From assembly GCF_001669775.1 (NCBI RefSeq), contig NZ_LXWK01000017.1, positions 124,001 to 188,000 on the forward strand: a stretch of 64,000 nt of DNA, written 5' to 3'. The first letter of the stretch is position 1. Each line of letters begins with the position of its first letter. This DNA comes from Rheinheimera sp. SA_1 (GTDB taxonomy: Bacteria > Pseudomonadota > Gammaproteobacteria > Enterobacterales > Alteromonadaceae). This document shows positions 28,492 through 37,038 of this stretch, piece by piece. The position numbers and the translations under genes were made by a program. The notes below the pieces were generated by a model. That model saw only the letters and a list, made by a program, of their open reading frames with translations, was not told the origin of the DNA and searched no databases.

Positions 28492-29772
28492 ATGACTTTA
28501 TCTGAACAACTGTTTGAACGTGCCCAACAAACGATCCCTGGTGGTGTCAATTCGCCGGTCCGTGCTTTTAAAAGTGTTGGCGGCACGCCGGTCTTTATCG
28601 ACCGCGCTGATGGCGCCTACATCTATGATGTTGATGGTAATCAATATATTGATTACATCGGTTCCTGGGGACCAATGCTGTTAGGGCACAATCATCCGGC
28701 TATTCGTGAAGCAGTGATTAAAGCGGCCGAAAAAGGCCTGAGTTTTGGCGCGCCCTGCCCGGCTGAAATTGATATGGCTGAATTGGTAACCAAATTAGTC
28801 CCTTCAATGGAAATGGTGCGGATGGTCAGCTCCGGTACCGAAGCGACGATGAGCGCGATTCGCCTGGCGCGTGGTTATACCGGGCGCGACACCATCGTCA
28901 AATTTGAAGGTTGTTACCATGGTCACGCCGATTCATTGCTGGTCAAAGCTGGCTCAGGCGCGCTGACACTGGGCGTGCCGAACTCACCAGGCGTTCCTGC
29001 TGATTTTGCCAAGTACACCCTGACCTGCGAATTTAACAATTTACCACAACTTGCTGAATTATTTGCCGAAAAAGGTGCTGACATTGCCTGTATCATTGTT
29101 GAACCAGTGGCGGGCAATATGAACTGTATTCCACCCAATCCGGGTTATCTGCAAGGTTTACGCAGCCTCTGTGACCAATATGGCGCGGTGTTGATTTTTG
29201 ATGAAGTGATGACGGGTTTCCGCGTTGCTTTAGGCGGCGCTCAGGCTTATTACGACGTGAAACCGGATTTAACAACTTTGGGTAAAATTATCGGTGGCGG
29301 GATGCCGGTGGGTGCTTTTGGCGGTAAAAAAGCCATTATGCAGCACATTGCGCCACTCGGCCCCGTCTATCAGGCCGGTACTTTATCAGGTAACCCGATT
29401 GCCATGGCGGCGGGTTTAGCGGCGCTGACTGAAATCAGCAAGCCAGGTGTGTATGAAAGCCTTACGGCAAAAACCACTCAATTGCTACAAGGCTTAACAG
29501 CTGCAGCGGCAAAACATGGCGTGCCACTTTGCGTCAATCAGGTCGGTGGTATGTTCGGTTTGTTCTTTACCACTGCCTCAAGTGTTAGCAGTTATGCCGA
29601 AGCGACACAGTGCAATATCGAGGCTTTTAAGAAGTTTTTCCATCTGATGCTGGCTGATGGAATTTATCTGGCACCTTCCGCTTATGAAGCTGGCTTTTTA
29701 AGTCTGGCACACAGCGAAGCAGATTTGGCAGCAACTATTGCGGCTGCTGATCGGGCATTTGCTCAACTTTAA
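28492..29772 (+). CDS. hemL: Glutamate-1-semialdehyde 2,1-aminomutase
   Basis: PLP enzyme of 426 residues that converts glutamate-1-semialdehyde to 5-aminolevulinate, the C5-route entry to haem. PLP Lys lies in [19 protein letters not shown] (around residue 265). [20 protein letters not shown] and [15 protein letters not shown] are typical class III aminotransferase blocks. Its stop codon sits in a hairpin shared with the convergent gene. Confidence 0.97.
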   Translation: MTLSEQLFERAQQTIPGGVNSPVRAFKSVGGTPVFIDRADGAYIYDVDGNQYIDYIGSWGPMLLGHNHPAIREAVIKAAEKGLSFGAPCPAEIDMAELVTKLVPSMEMVRMVSSGTEATMSAIRLARGYTGRDTIVKFEGCYHGHADSLLVKAGSGALTLGVPNSPGVPADFAKYTLTCEFNNLPQLAELFAEKGADIACIIVEPVAGNMNCIPPNPGYLQGLRSLCDQYGAVLIFDEVMTGFRVALGGAQAYYDVKPDLTTLGKIIGGGMPVGAFGGKKAIMQHIAPLGPVYQAGTLSGNPIAMAAGLAALTEISKPGVYESLTAKTTQLLQGLTAAAAKHGVPLCVNQVGGMFGLFFTTASSVSSYAEATQCNIEAFKKFFHLMLADGIYLAPSAYEAGFLSLAHSEADLAATIAAADRAFAQL

Positions 29773-29796
29773 ACTGCAATAGCTGGCGGCAGTTTA
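29770..29796. terminator. Convergent hairpin containing both stop codons
   Basis: Eight-bp stem TAAACTGC (29770-29777) / GCAGTTTA (29789-29796). Each arm's outer TAA is a stop codon, hemL on the plus strand and the wHTH gene on the minus. There is no long T-run; it may be a compact bidirectional terminator. Confidence 0.5.
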
Positions 29797-32004
29797 GGGT
29801 TTATCCTCTGCTGCCGTTCCCGCTTGTTTTAGCCAGACCACATCCGCCGTACCCGACTTTTCCTGAACATAATACAGCTGATCCTGTTGGAAATCGGCAT
29901 AGAGGCCATCGGGTAACGTGTCGGCAGAAAGTACCAGCTGTCGTGGTTGCTTGTTGTGCCAGGGTAAAAACATCAATTGTCGTGACACATCATCCCCCGT
30001 AAGCCAATACAATCCCTGATGATTGGTCACCCAACGCTCGGCAAATCCAACACGCCAGTCCACTGTGGCCGGCAATGGTTTCGAACTACCATCGGTTAAC
30101 GACCACAGCTGTAGCTCTGGCTGCTGACTTAACTGCAGCACCAGAAAACCTTCTGGCCCACAGCGCACATCGGTGACTTGTTTTTTCAATTCGGTTGGTT
30201 GTTGCTGTTGATCAAGTCTAAACAGACTCCAGCCTTGTTCTGACCACTGCGTCCAAAATAATTGTTGTTGGCAAACCGTCACTCTGGCCGGGCGTTCGAT
30301 CGGTTGCAATGTCAGCTGACCGGTGAGTACATCTATCTGATACAGCTGCAAATCGACTAGCGCAAACAGGTTATCGCCGAACCACAACAGCTGGCTAATC
30401 TGTCGTTTACCTTCAAAATGGGTGAGCTGCGCCACAGTATCTGCGTGTTGTAGCCAGATCTGAGCCGCACCGGAGCGCTCTGAGACAAAAGCAATTTGTC
30501 CGGCTTTAATTGCCATCGCGTAATCGTCTTTGTTGCTGGCAAAGGACAGATCCGAAACAAAGGCCGATTGGATGGTATTGCCTTGCATGGTTAATGGATA
30601 AACATCTTTGCCATGACCAAACGTATTCACCGCGACAATATCGTCCCCCTGTCGTTTTGCTAGCCGGAAATAGCCATGCGCAGTGTTCAGCCGGATCACC
30701 CGCCCTGACGCCAATGGATATACCAGCAATGACTCGGCAGAGCTGATTAACAGATTCTGACCCTGCCAGGGTGCGATGGAGTTAATGACAAAGGAAAAAT
30801 CTTTTAGCCGTTCCATCTGCCCGCTTTGCAAATCAAACTCAAACAACGAACTGGAATGGAAATCTTTTTCCAGTACCAGGTACAGCTTGTGCTGTTGGAC
30901 CACCAGATTTGCCGGACGGCGGAAATTGCTGGAGAACTGAAACAACAAACGGGCACCGCTTTGATTGGCGGCAAGGCCGGCGATTGGACGTTGCCATAAC
31001 TGACTGTTACCGCTGGCAATATCCTGCTCTAACCAATACAGATGATGATCATCGCGAGCCAGACTCTGCATAAAAATACGCTGACAGCTAAACAAAGCTT
31101 CAGGTTCACTGGTCGCCAGAGCCGTCGACTGGCGATAAAAATGACATTGCCCCTGGCGGCTGCCTTGAAATAAAAAGTGTTGCTTATCCAGCCAGACGGC
31201 CTGACTCATGGCATCAAAACCAGTGCTGGATAACGTTTTACGATGATTGGATAAATCATGCATCAACCAGCGCCATTGCTGCTGTTGTGGTGCGAGGTAG
31301 TGATAAAACATCGACTGCTGATCAGGATGAAGCAACGGCGCTACTTCATCACCGGCCATCGCACTGACAGTCAGCATCTGACTGTAAACCGGTTGCCGGG
31401 TCTGTTTGCCCAGGTTGAATAAAGTGACAGCAAACACCAGTAGAACCAGAACTATCAGGATTGCGCTCAGCAACCAGTACCATAAACTTGGTCTGGTCTG
31501 ATCCGGCCGACCTTGTTGCAGATGAAGAGTACTGGTAAGCGATTCCGACTTGAAAGGCAGCGGTACCGGAGTGACGGTGCCAGGCCCGGCCATTTTTGCT
31601 TCCGGCCAGCATGGATTCGCGGTTTCGCCAGCAACCTGCGCTTCAGCAGCAAGGTTGCCAGCCGATGCTTTCTCCAACTGCAGCTCTGCCTTCCAGCGAT
31701 AGCCTCGTTTGGATAAGGTTTCAATACAGTCTTGTCCATCCATCCCAGGCTGCAGTGTCTTGCGAAGACTGGCAACCGCGCGCATCACGGCGCCATCGGT
31801 GCCTTCACCTTCAGGCCAGATGTCGTCCATTAATTGATCTTTGGAAATAACCTGTTGTGGGTGTTGCAGAAAATAATTTAACAGTTGATGCAAGCGGGGT
31901 TCAAGTTTACAAACCGTCGCAGGTTCATCGGCGCGCATCAACCGACCGGTCGCCCGCTCAAAGCGCCAGTTAGCAAAACGAATCAGAGGTTCGGCATAAT
32001 GCAT
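29794..32004 (-). CDS. Transmembrane winged-helix regulator with C-terminal beta-propeller
   Basis: CadC/ToxR-like architecture in 736 residues. An N-terminal OmpR/PhoB-type winged helix (about 10-105, KLEPRLHQLLNYFLQHP and ETLSKRGYRW) leads to a low-complexity linker and one membrane helix (about 175-200, LSAILIVLVLLVFAVTLF). A long periplasmic domain with repeated blades (WQRPIAG, WLQHADTVAQLTHF, WFGDNLFALVDLQLYQID) resembles a TolB-like propeller. This arrangement lets a periplasmic signal act on DNA directly. ATG 32004 follows GGGAGG. It resembles the gene at 32454-34625 in domain order. The ligand and target genes are unknown. Confidence 0.82.
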   Translation of the reverse strand: MHYAEPLIRFANWRFERATGRLMRADEPATVCKLEPRLHQLLNYFLQHPQQVISKDQLMDDIWPEGEGTDGAVMRAVASLRKTLQPGMDGQDCIETLSKRGYRWKAELQLEKASAGNLAAEAQVAGETANPCWPEAKMAGPGTVTPVPLPFKSESLTSTLHLQQGRPDQTRPSLWYWLLSAILIVLVLLVFAVTLFNLGKQTRQPVYSQMLTVSAMAGDEVAPLLHPDQQSMFYHYLAPQQQQWRWLMHDLSNHRKTLSSTGFDAMSQAVWLDKQHFLFQGSRQGQCHFYRQSTALATSEPEALFSCQRIFMQSLARDDHHLYWLEQDIASGNSQLWQRPIAGLAANQSGARLLFQFSSNFRRPANLVVQQHKLYLVLEKDFHSSSLFEFDLQSGQMERLKDFSFVINSIAPWQGQNLLISSAESLLVYPLASGRVIRLNTAHGYFRLAKRQGDDIVAVNTFGHGKDVYPLTMQGNTIQSAFVSDLSFASNKDDYAMAIKAGQIAFVSERSGAAQIWLQHADTVAQLTHFEGKRQISQLLWFGDNLFALVDLQLYQIDVLTGQLTLQPIERPARVTVCQQQLFWTQWSEQGWSLFRLDQQQQPTELKKQVTDVRCGPEGFLVLQLSQQPELQLWSLTDGSSKPLPATVDWRVGFAERWVTNHQGLYWLTGDDVSRQLMFLPWHNKQPRQLVLSADTLPDGLYADFQQDQLYYVQEKSGTADVVWLKQAGTAAEDKP

Positions 32005-32133
32005 GAAGGCCTCCCCGGGCAAATTAGCTCCGGGGAGTATACATGAAAGTAGTTGTTCTTTAAGACTATTAGGAGTAACAAATCGTTATTGGAAATGGGT
32101 TTTACCGCTTACTAAAGCGGCTATAAATCCCCG

Positions 32134-32355
32134 TTAGGCTATGTGCGCTTCACAAAATGGGAATAAGAGCAAACATTGATCACCTACTTCATCTGTATCT
32201 TCACGATCATCATCGTCTGACGCGCGGTCAATCTCAATGGTTATATTCAGCTTCGCTGGTTGTGCTGTAACTGACATTGCTTCAGCATACTGGACATATA
32301 AAAAAGCTGTTACGAACAAACTAATTGCGCAAAAAAACTTAAGATGTTTCATCAT
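32134..32355 (-). CDS. Small secreted acidic peptide
   Basis: 73 residues, not recognised. Signal peptide KHLKFFCAISLFVTAFLYVQYAEA (cleavage near residue 26) and a mature part of about 47 residues with the acidic run SDDDDREDTDEVGD and two cysteines (QC and FC) near the C-terminus. AGGGG precedes the paired ATGs. It lies between two transmembrane wHTH-propeller genes, all on the same strand. A signal or metal-binding role is possible, but nothing in the sequence proves one. Confidence 0.55.
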   Translation of the reverse strand: MMKHLKFFCAISLFVTAFLYVQYAEAMSVTAQPAKLNITIEIDRASDDDDREDTDEVGDQCLLLFPFCEAHIA

Positions 32356-32453
32356 AAACCCCTGTTGTGTTGTAGAAAATCCAACACCAATAAAGCAGAA
32401 AGGATGACATTTTCACCTGATGAAATATCGACAAAATACTGATAAATTCCTGC

Positions 32454-34625
32454 TTAATGCATTTCAGCAATATCCAGATTGCCAATCGTAGTCGAAGGCA
32501 GATAGATATATTGCTCATCCAGACTGACTGAAAATCTGCGGGTCGAATTGATGCTTCCCTGATCTACAGCAGTAAGTTGCCGGCTTGCAAGATCAAAGCG
32601 GCGGATTTCCAGCTGGTTGTTATCCAAAATCGTGCTGTAATATAAAGCTTTCTCTCGCAGTACAAAATGTGGCAGCAAAACACCTTTTGAATCAATCGGC
32701 AGTTCAATTACCTCGCCATTGGCGCGTAAATGCAATTCATAACCCGCATCCAAGCTGCGTCTCACCACCTGATATTCACCATTGGGGCTTTCTTGGTAAT
32801 AATCTAAATCCAGCGCAACCACCGATTGGCTCAGGTTTTTAGTATCGGTTTTAGAAATTTGCCAGCGTCCTTGCACTGCACTGCTGAAATAGACAAAACG
32901 TCCATCATGGCTCCAGCTCGGCCCGCGTACAGTCTGCCCTTGATTGCTTAACAGTAATGGTTTTTCCCCGACAGCAAATATCCAGATTTCATTACCAACA
33001 CTTGCCAATAAACGCTTGCCATCGGGTGAAAACACCATTTCTCGGAGCATAATCCAGTTTTTGAAATCGCTAACTTGAACCTGACGACCATCAGGGTAAT
33101 GGAACCAGAACTGAAACAAACCACTGCGGTTCGATAACACAGCAGATGGTAAATCATCGCGTAAACCAATCTGGATCATTCGTTCACTACGACTGGATTC
33201 AAAGATAAGTTCTTTTGTTGGCTTGGGATTGGTAAGTTGGTTATTTAGCTTCATAAAAGTAACCAGTCTGAATTGACCTACCGTTGCTAATATGCGGTTT
33301 TGCGTGCTAACAGATACCTCAAGAGCGTCATTGTCGGTCTGAAACAAGGTTTCTACTTTTTTAGTTTTAATATCTATAGTGGAGATACTGTTTGGCGTTG
33401 CTGGATAAATAATCTTTGTATCATGGTCGTACCAGTCAACATTTCCCGGATAGTTGTTTTCGAGTTGAATTAACATTTCGGTTGTGCGCTTATCTAGATC
33501 CAGCAACCAGATTTGACCGCTGCCACCACCGACATCACGCAGAAATACAAGCTGGTTACCTTTTTTCGCAAAACGTGCCGCAAAATCACCGACACTGGTT
33601 GGGGGCGGAGTGGTCAATTGCTCCACTTTCCCGCCAAACACTGGATATAACATCAACACCGTGTTCGGCGAATTTTCCGGATTGTTCGGAAACACAATTG
33701 AAGCTCCGTCAGGAGACCAACTTAATCTGCCAACCAAGCTATTATTACTGCATTTCGTAAGTACTTCGTCACTTGCAACTTTTTTTAAATCACTGCTTAG
33801 AGTTAGTAACCTTAATTCACAACTATGGCCACGCGTAAGTTTAATGTAAGCCATCGCTTTTCCATCTGGTCGCCAAGCAACGTTGGAAAGGTTTGCAGTG
33901 TCGTCAACCAGCACCTTCAGTTCTGAACTTTCTAAATTTTTCAATATTATCTGCTGCTGAGACTGAGCATCGATATGATTAAAAGCTAAATAATTACCAT
34001 CTGGAGACATAGCAGCATGTACCTCCAGCCCTTTTAAACTGGTCACTGGCTGAAAGCGTTTAAAAGGTACACCAGCCACGTTCTGTTCCTGGACATAAAA
34101 CTGTTGCCATACCAGATATAGCAAACCACAACCCAGCATAGAAATCATCGCTACCCAATGATACCAACGGCCAACGCGTTTAGATCCGGTCTTTACAATA
34201 ACGGGCTGTGGCTCTGGAGTGGCGCCGTTGTCAGCCGGTTCAGGCTCGATCAGGGAATCCGGTAAAGTGACTATTGAGGCCACTTCTGCCACTGGCGCAA
34301 TAAAGCGAAAGCCGCGTTTGGGGATAGTTTCGATATAACGAGGTTCGCGGCTGTCATCGCCAAGCGCCACCCGCAATACCCGGATCACGCGGGAAATACG
34401 ACCATCGGACACATCACGCACCCCCCAGACATCCGCCAGAATTTCATCTCTGGTGATCAGGCGACCCGCATTGACGATAAAGTAGTTCATTGCCTTCTGG
34501 CATAAATTGTCTAAATCAGCGGTGGCGGTAACTTCGCCAAATGCATCGACTTTTACCAGTTTGTCTTGCTCTGGTAAGTACCACCAATCACCGACTTTTA
34601 GCTGCTGTTCTGGTTTAGATGACAT
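32454..34625 (-). CDS. Transmembrane winged-helix regulator with C-terminal TolB-like propeller
   Basis: 723 residues with the same layout as the 29794-32004 gene. The winged helix (about 8-110) includes LITRDEILADVWGVRDVSDGRISRVIRVLR and IETIPKRGFRF. A linker and a membrane helix (about 155-172, WVAMISMLGCGLLYLVW) follow. The propeller blades have MSPDGNYLAFNH, WRPDGKAMAYI, WSPDGASIVF, FSPDGKRLLASV and WSHDGRFVYF, that is WD-like/PD40 repeats. These repeats are clearer here than in its neighbour. No cognate response target is visible. Confidence 0.85.
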   Translation of the reverse strand: MSSKPEQQLKVGDWWYLPEQDKLVKVDAFGEVTATADLDNLCQKAMNYFIVNAGRLITRDEILADVWGVRDVSDGRISRVIRVLRVALGDDSREPRYIETIPKRGFRFIAPVAEVASIVTLPDSLIEPEPADNGATPEPQPVIVKTGSKRVGRWYHWVAMISMLGCGLLYLVWQQFYVQEQNVAGVPFKRFQPVTSLKGLEVHAAMSPDGNYLAFNHIDAQSQQQIILKNLESSELKVLVDDTANLSNVAWRPDGKAMAYIKLTRGHSCELRLLTLSSDLKKVASDEVLTKCSNNSLVGRLSWSPDGASIVFPNNPENSPNTVLMLYPVFGGKVEQLTTPPPTSVGDFAARFAKKGNQLVFLRDVGGGSGQIWLLDLDKRTTEMLIQLENNYPGNVDWYDHDTKIIYPATPNSISTIDIKTKKVETLFQTDNDALEVSVSTQNRILATVGQFRLVTFMKLNNQLTNPKPTKELIFESSRSERMIQIGLRDDLPSAVLSNRSGLFQFWFHYPDGRQVQVSDFKNWIMLREMVFSPDGKRLLASVGNEIWIFAVGEKPLLLSNQGQTVRGPSWSHDGRFVYFSSAVQGRWQISKTDTKNLSQSVVALDLDYYQESPNGEYQVVRRSLDAGYELHLRANGEVIELPIDSKGVLLPHFVLREKALYYSTILDNNQLEIRRFDLASRQLTAVDQGSINSTRRFSVSLDEQYIYLPSTTIGNLDIAEMH

Positions 34626-34791
34626 AACCTGCTCAATTGACCTGCGTTAATGACATGCGTTCCTGACCTGAATTGTCGATCTGCATTGTGCTTACTGAAA
34701 ATCCCGCTATTGTACAACTCCAGCTGTTTGGTATCCCCGGCATTGTTGCAACTGCAGCAACGGACTGCCAGCATGTTACTTAATTGCACAA

Positions 34792-37038
34792 TCAATCACA
34801 ATGTTGCTGCAAAGGCATTTCAACCCATATCACTGGCAATAACAATACGTTAACGCAAGAATCTTCAACAAAACGGCCACTGATCTTGCTGACAAACTGT
34901 TTTTGCACATTTTCGGGAACGGCCCGGAACAACGAATTTACGCCAAGCTGTTGAAAGTAAGTACTAAAAATAGGTAAAGCACCGCTACCGCCGGTCAATC
35001 CAATGGCTTTATTATCATCACGTCCCAGCCAGACCGTCAAACTGGTTTCATGATCAAAACCGGTAAACCAGCTGTCGCGATAATCGCTGGAAGTACCGGT
35101 CTTTCCGGCAAACTTTTGTCGCGGGAATTGTGCCGCCAGGCTTTGTGCCGTGCCGCTTTGGGTCGCTTGTTTCAGCGCAAACTGTAATAGATATGCGGCG
35201 GACGCATCAACCCGTTGTTGTGGTTTTGACTGACGCTGATACACCGGTGTACCGTCATGCGTGGTGATGGCAGAAATCGTGGCAAGCTGCCGATATTGAC
35301 CTTTATTGGCAATGGTTTGATACAGTTGTGCCACTTCCAGCGGACTCATTTCGACTGCGCCTAACAACGATGAAGGTTGCAGCTTCACTTCCCGCTCCAG
35401 ACCCAGCTGCTGCAATGCTTGCTGCAACGCTGGTAACCCGAGTTGTAAACCAAGCCGCACCGTTGGCACATTTAACGAGTCACTTAAGGCAGACATCAGA
35501 CTGACATTACCCCGGAATTTTTTATCGTAGTTCAGCGGTGACCAGTTACGGCTGCCACTTTTCAGCGTCAGAGGGGTGTCGGCCAGCACCGTTCCGAGGT
35601 GAAAACGATGAGGTTGTGCCAAAGCCGTCAGATAGACCACCGGCTTGATAATGCTACCAATTTGCCGTTTGGCGGATATCGCCCTGTTATAACCGGCAAA
35701 GGTGGTATTGCGGCCGCCAACAATGGCCGTCAATGCCCCTTGTTGATAGTCTGTTGCCACCACGGCCGCTTCAATGGCTGAGTCCAGTTTGGCGACTCTT
35801 TGCAAAACAGCTTGCTCGGCGGCTTGTTGCGCCATCGCATCAAAATAGGTGAACACCCGAATACCGTTTTGCAGCTGGGTTTTATCTTTTACCAATGCCC
35901 GCAGTTCCTGACGTACCTTGTCGATATACGCCGGGAAACGGCCTTTCAGATGCTCGCCAATCGGGATGACATCCAATGGCTGACTGGTGGCGGCAAACCA
36001 CTGCGTTTGATCAAGCAAGCCGTGCTCGCGCATCATACCCAGAATTAAATCGCGGCGATCTTCCGCTCGTTTTGGGTAACGCCTCGGATCGTAATGCGAT
36101 GGTCCTTTGATAATGGCAATCAACAACGCATATTCATGCGGCCGCAGTTCCGCCAGCGGTTTACCAAAATACAGTTTGCTGCCAAGACCCAGGCCATGCA
36201 CCGGATTGGCTTTAAACTGCCCCAGCGAAATTTCGTTCAGATAAGCTTCTAAAATCTGGTCTTTGCTGTAGCGGTAATCCAGCACCAACGCGATCAGCGC
36301 TTCATTCACTTTTCGAAAATAAGTCCGCTGCTGATTGGTATACATATTTTTTGCCAGCTGCTGGGTCAGGGTTGAACCGCCCTGCACTGTTTTTCCGGCT
36401 TGTAAATTAGCCCAGAATGCCCGCAGCACCGACCAGGCAGACACGCCGTGGTGGCTATAAAAATCTCGGTCTTCTACCAGCAATAAGGTATCTTTGATGG
36501 TTTTCGGCACCTGATCCAAGACCAGTAATTCGCGATCTTCCTGTTCAGCGGCGACTAAATGCTGCAACAGTTGCGGTTCTAGCTGCGAGTTGGTCAGGGC
36601 TTGGCCTTCGCGGCCGGTACTGAGGCTTTGGATAAATTCACCGGCAAAACCGACATGCAGCAAAGTTGCGACCTGATGGCCGGCCGGGAAATCAAAAGCA
36701 CGGCGAAACACCGAAACCGTCTGACCGTTGACATGGAATTGGCCCGGGCCGCTTAACCTTGAGTCTTCCCGATATTGTAAACGCTGCAATTCGTCCAGCA
36801 TTTGCGCTTGCGACAAATGTTTACCTGGCGCCAATGCCAAAGGGCGGCCATACAGCTGCGCCGGAATTTGCCATTTCTGGCCGGAAAACAAGGTGGTAAT
36901 TTTGCTGTCGAGATAAATCAGATAGATAAACAAAGTCAGCGCCAGCACGAGGCCAGCTTTTAAACAAAACCAACCAATGCTGTGATACCAGGGTTTGAGC
37001 GAACTGGCTTTTTTAGTTCTTGGTCTTCTACTGGTCAT
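34792..37038 (-). CDS. mrcB: Penicillin-binding protein 1B
   Basis: Bifunctional class A enzyme of 748 residues that polymerises glycan and crosslinks it. Membrane anchor at about 26-43, UB2H-like region (60-145), glycosyltransferase with LLVEDRDFYSHHG (Glu189) and GGSTLTQQLAKN, then transpeptidase with GSIIKP (Ser462-Lys465), SLN (521-523) and KTG (646-648). Its start overlaps the hrpB stop by 4 bp, so translation is coupled. hrpB-mrcB adjacency is also found in E. coli. Confidence 0.95.
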   Translation of the reverse strand: MTSRRPRTKKASSLKPWYHSIGWFCLKAGLVLALTLFIYLIYLDSKITTLFSGQKWQIPAQLYGRPLALAPGKHLSQAQMLDELQRLQYREDSRLSGPGQFHVNGQTVSVFRRAFDFPAGHQVATLLHVGFAGEFIQSLSTGREGQALTNSQLEPQLLQHLVAAEQEDRELLVLDQVPKTIKDTLLLVEDRDFYSHHGVSAWSVLRAFWANLQAGKTVQGGSTLTQQLAKNMYTNQQRTYFRKVNEALIALVLDYRYSKDQILEAYLNEISLGQFKANPVHGLGLGSKLYFGKPLAELRPHEYALLIAIIKGPSHYDPRRYPKRAEDRRDLILGMMREHGLLDQTQWFAATSQPLDVIPIGEHLKGRFPAYIDKVRQELRALVKDKTQLQNGIRVFTYFDAMAQQAAEQAVLQRVAKLDSAIEAAVVATDYQQGALTAIVGGRNTTFAGYNRAISAKRQIGSIIKPVVYLTALAQPHRFHLGTVLADTPLTLKSGSRNWSPLNYDKKFRGNVSLMSALSDSLNVPTVRLGLQLGLPALQQALQQLGLEREVKLQPSSLLGAVEMSPLEVAQLYQTIANKGQYRQLATISAITTHDGTPVYQRQSKPQQRVDASAAYLLQFALKQATQSGTAQSLAAQFPRQKFAGKTGTSSDYRDSWFTGFDHETSLTVWLGRDDNKAIGLTGGSGALPIFSTYFQQLGVNSLFRAVPENVQKQFVSKISGRFVEDSCVNVLLLPVIWVEMPLQQHCD

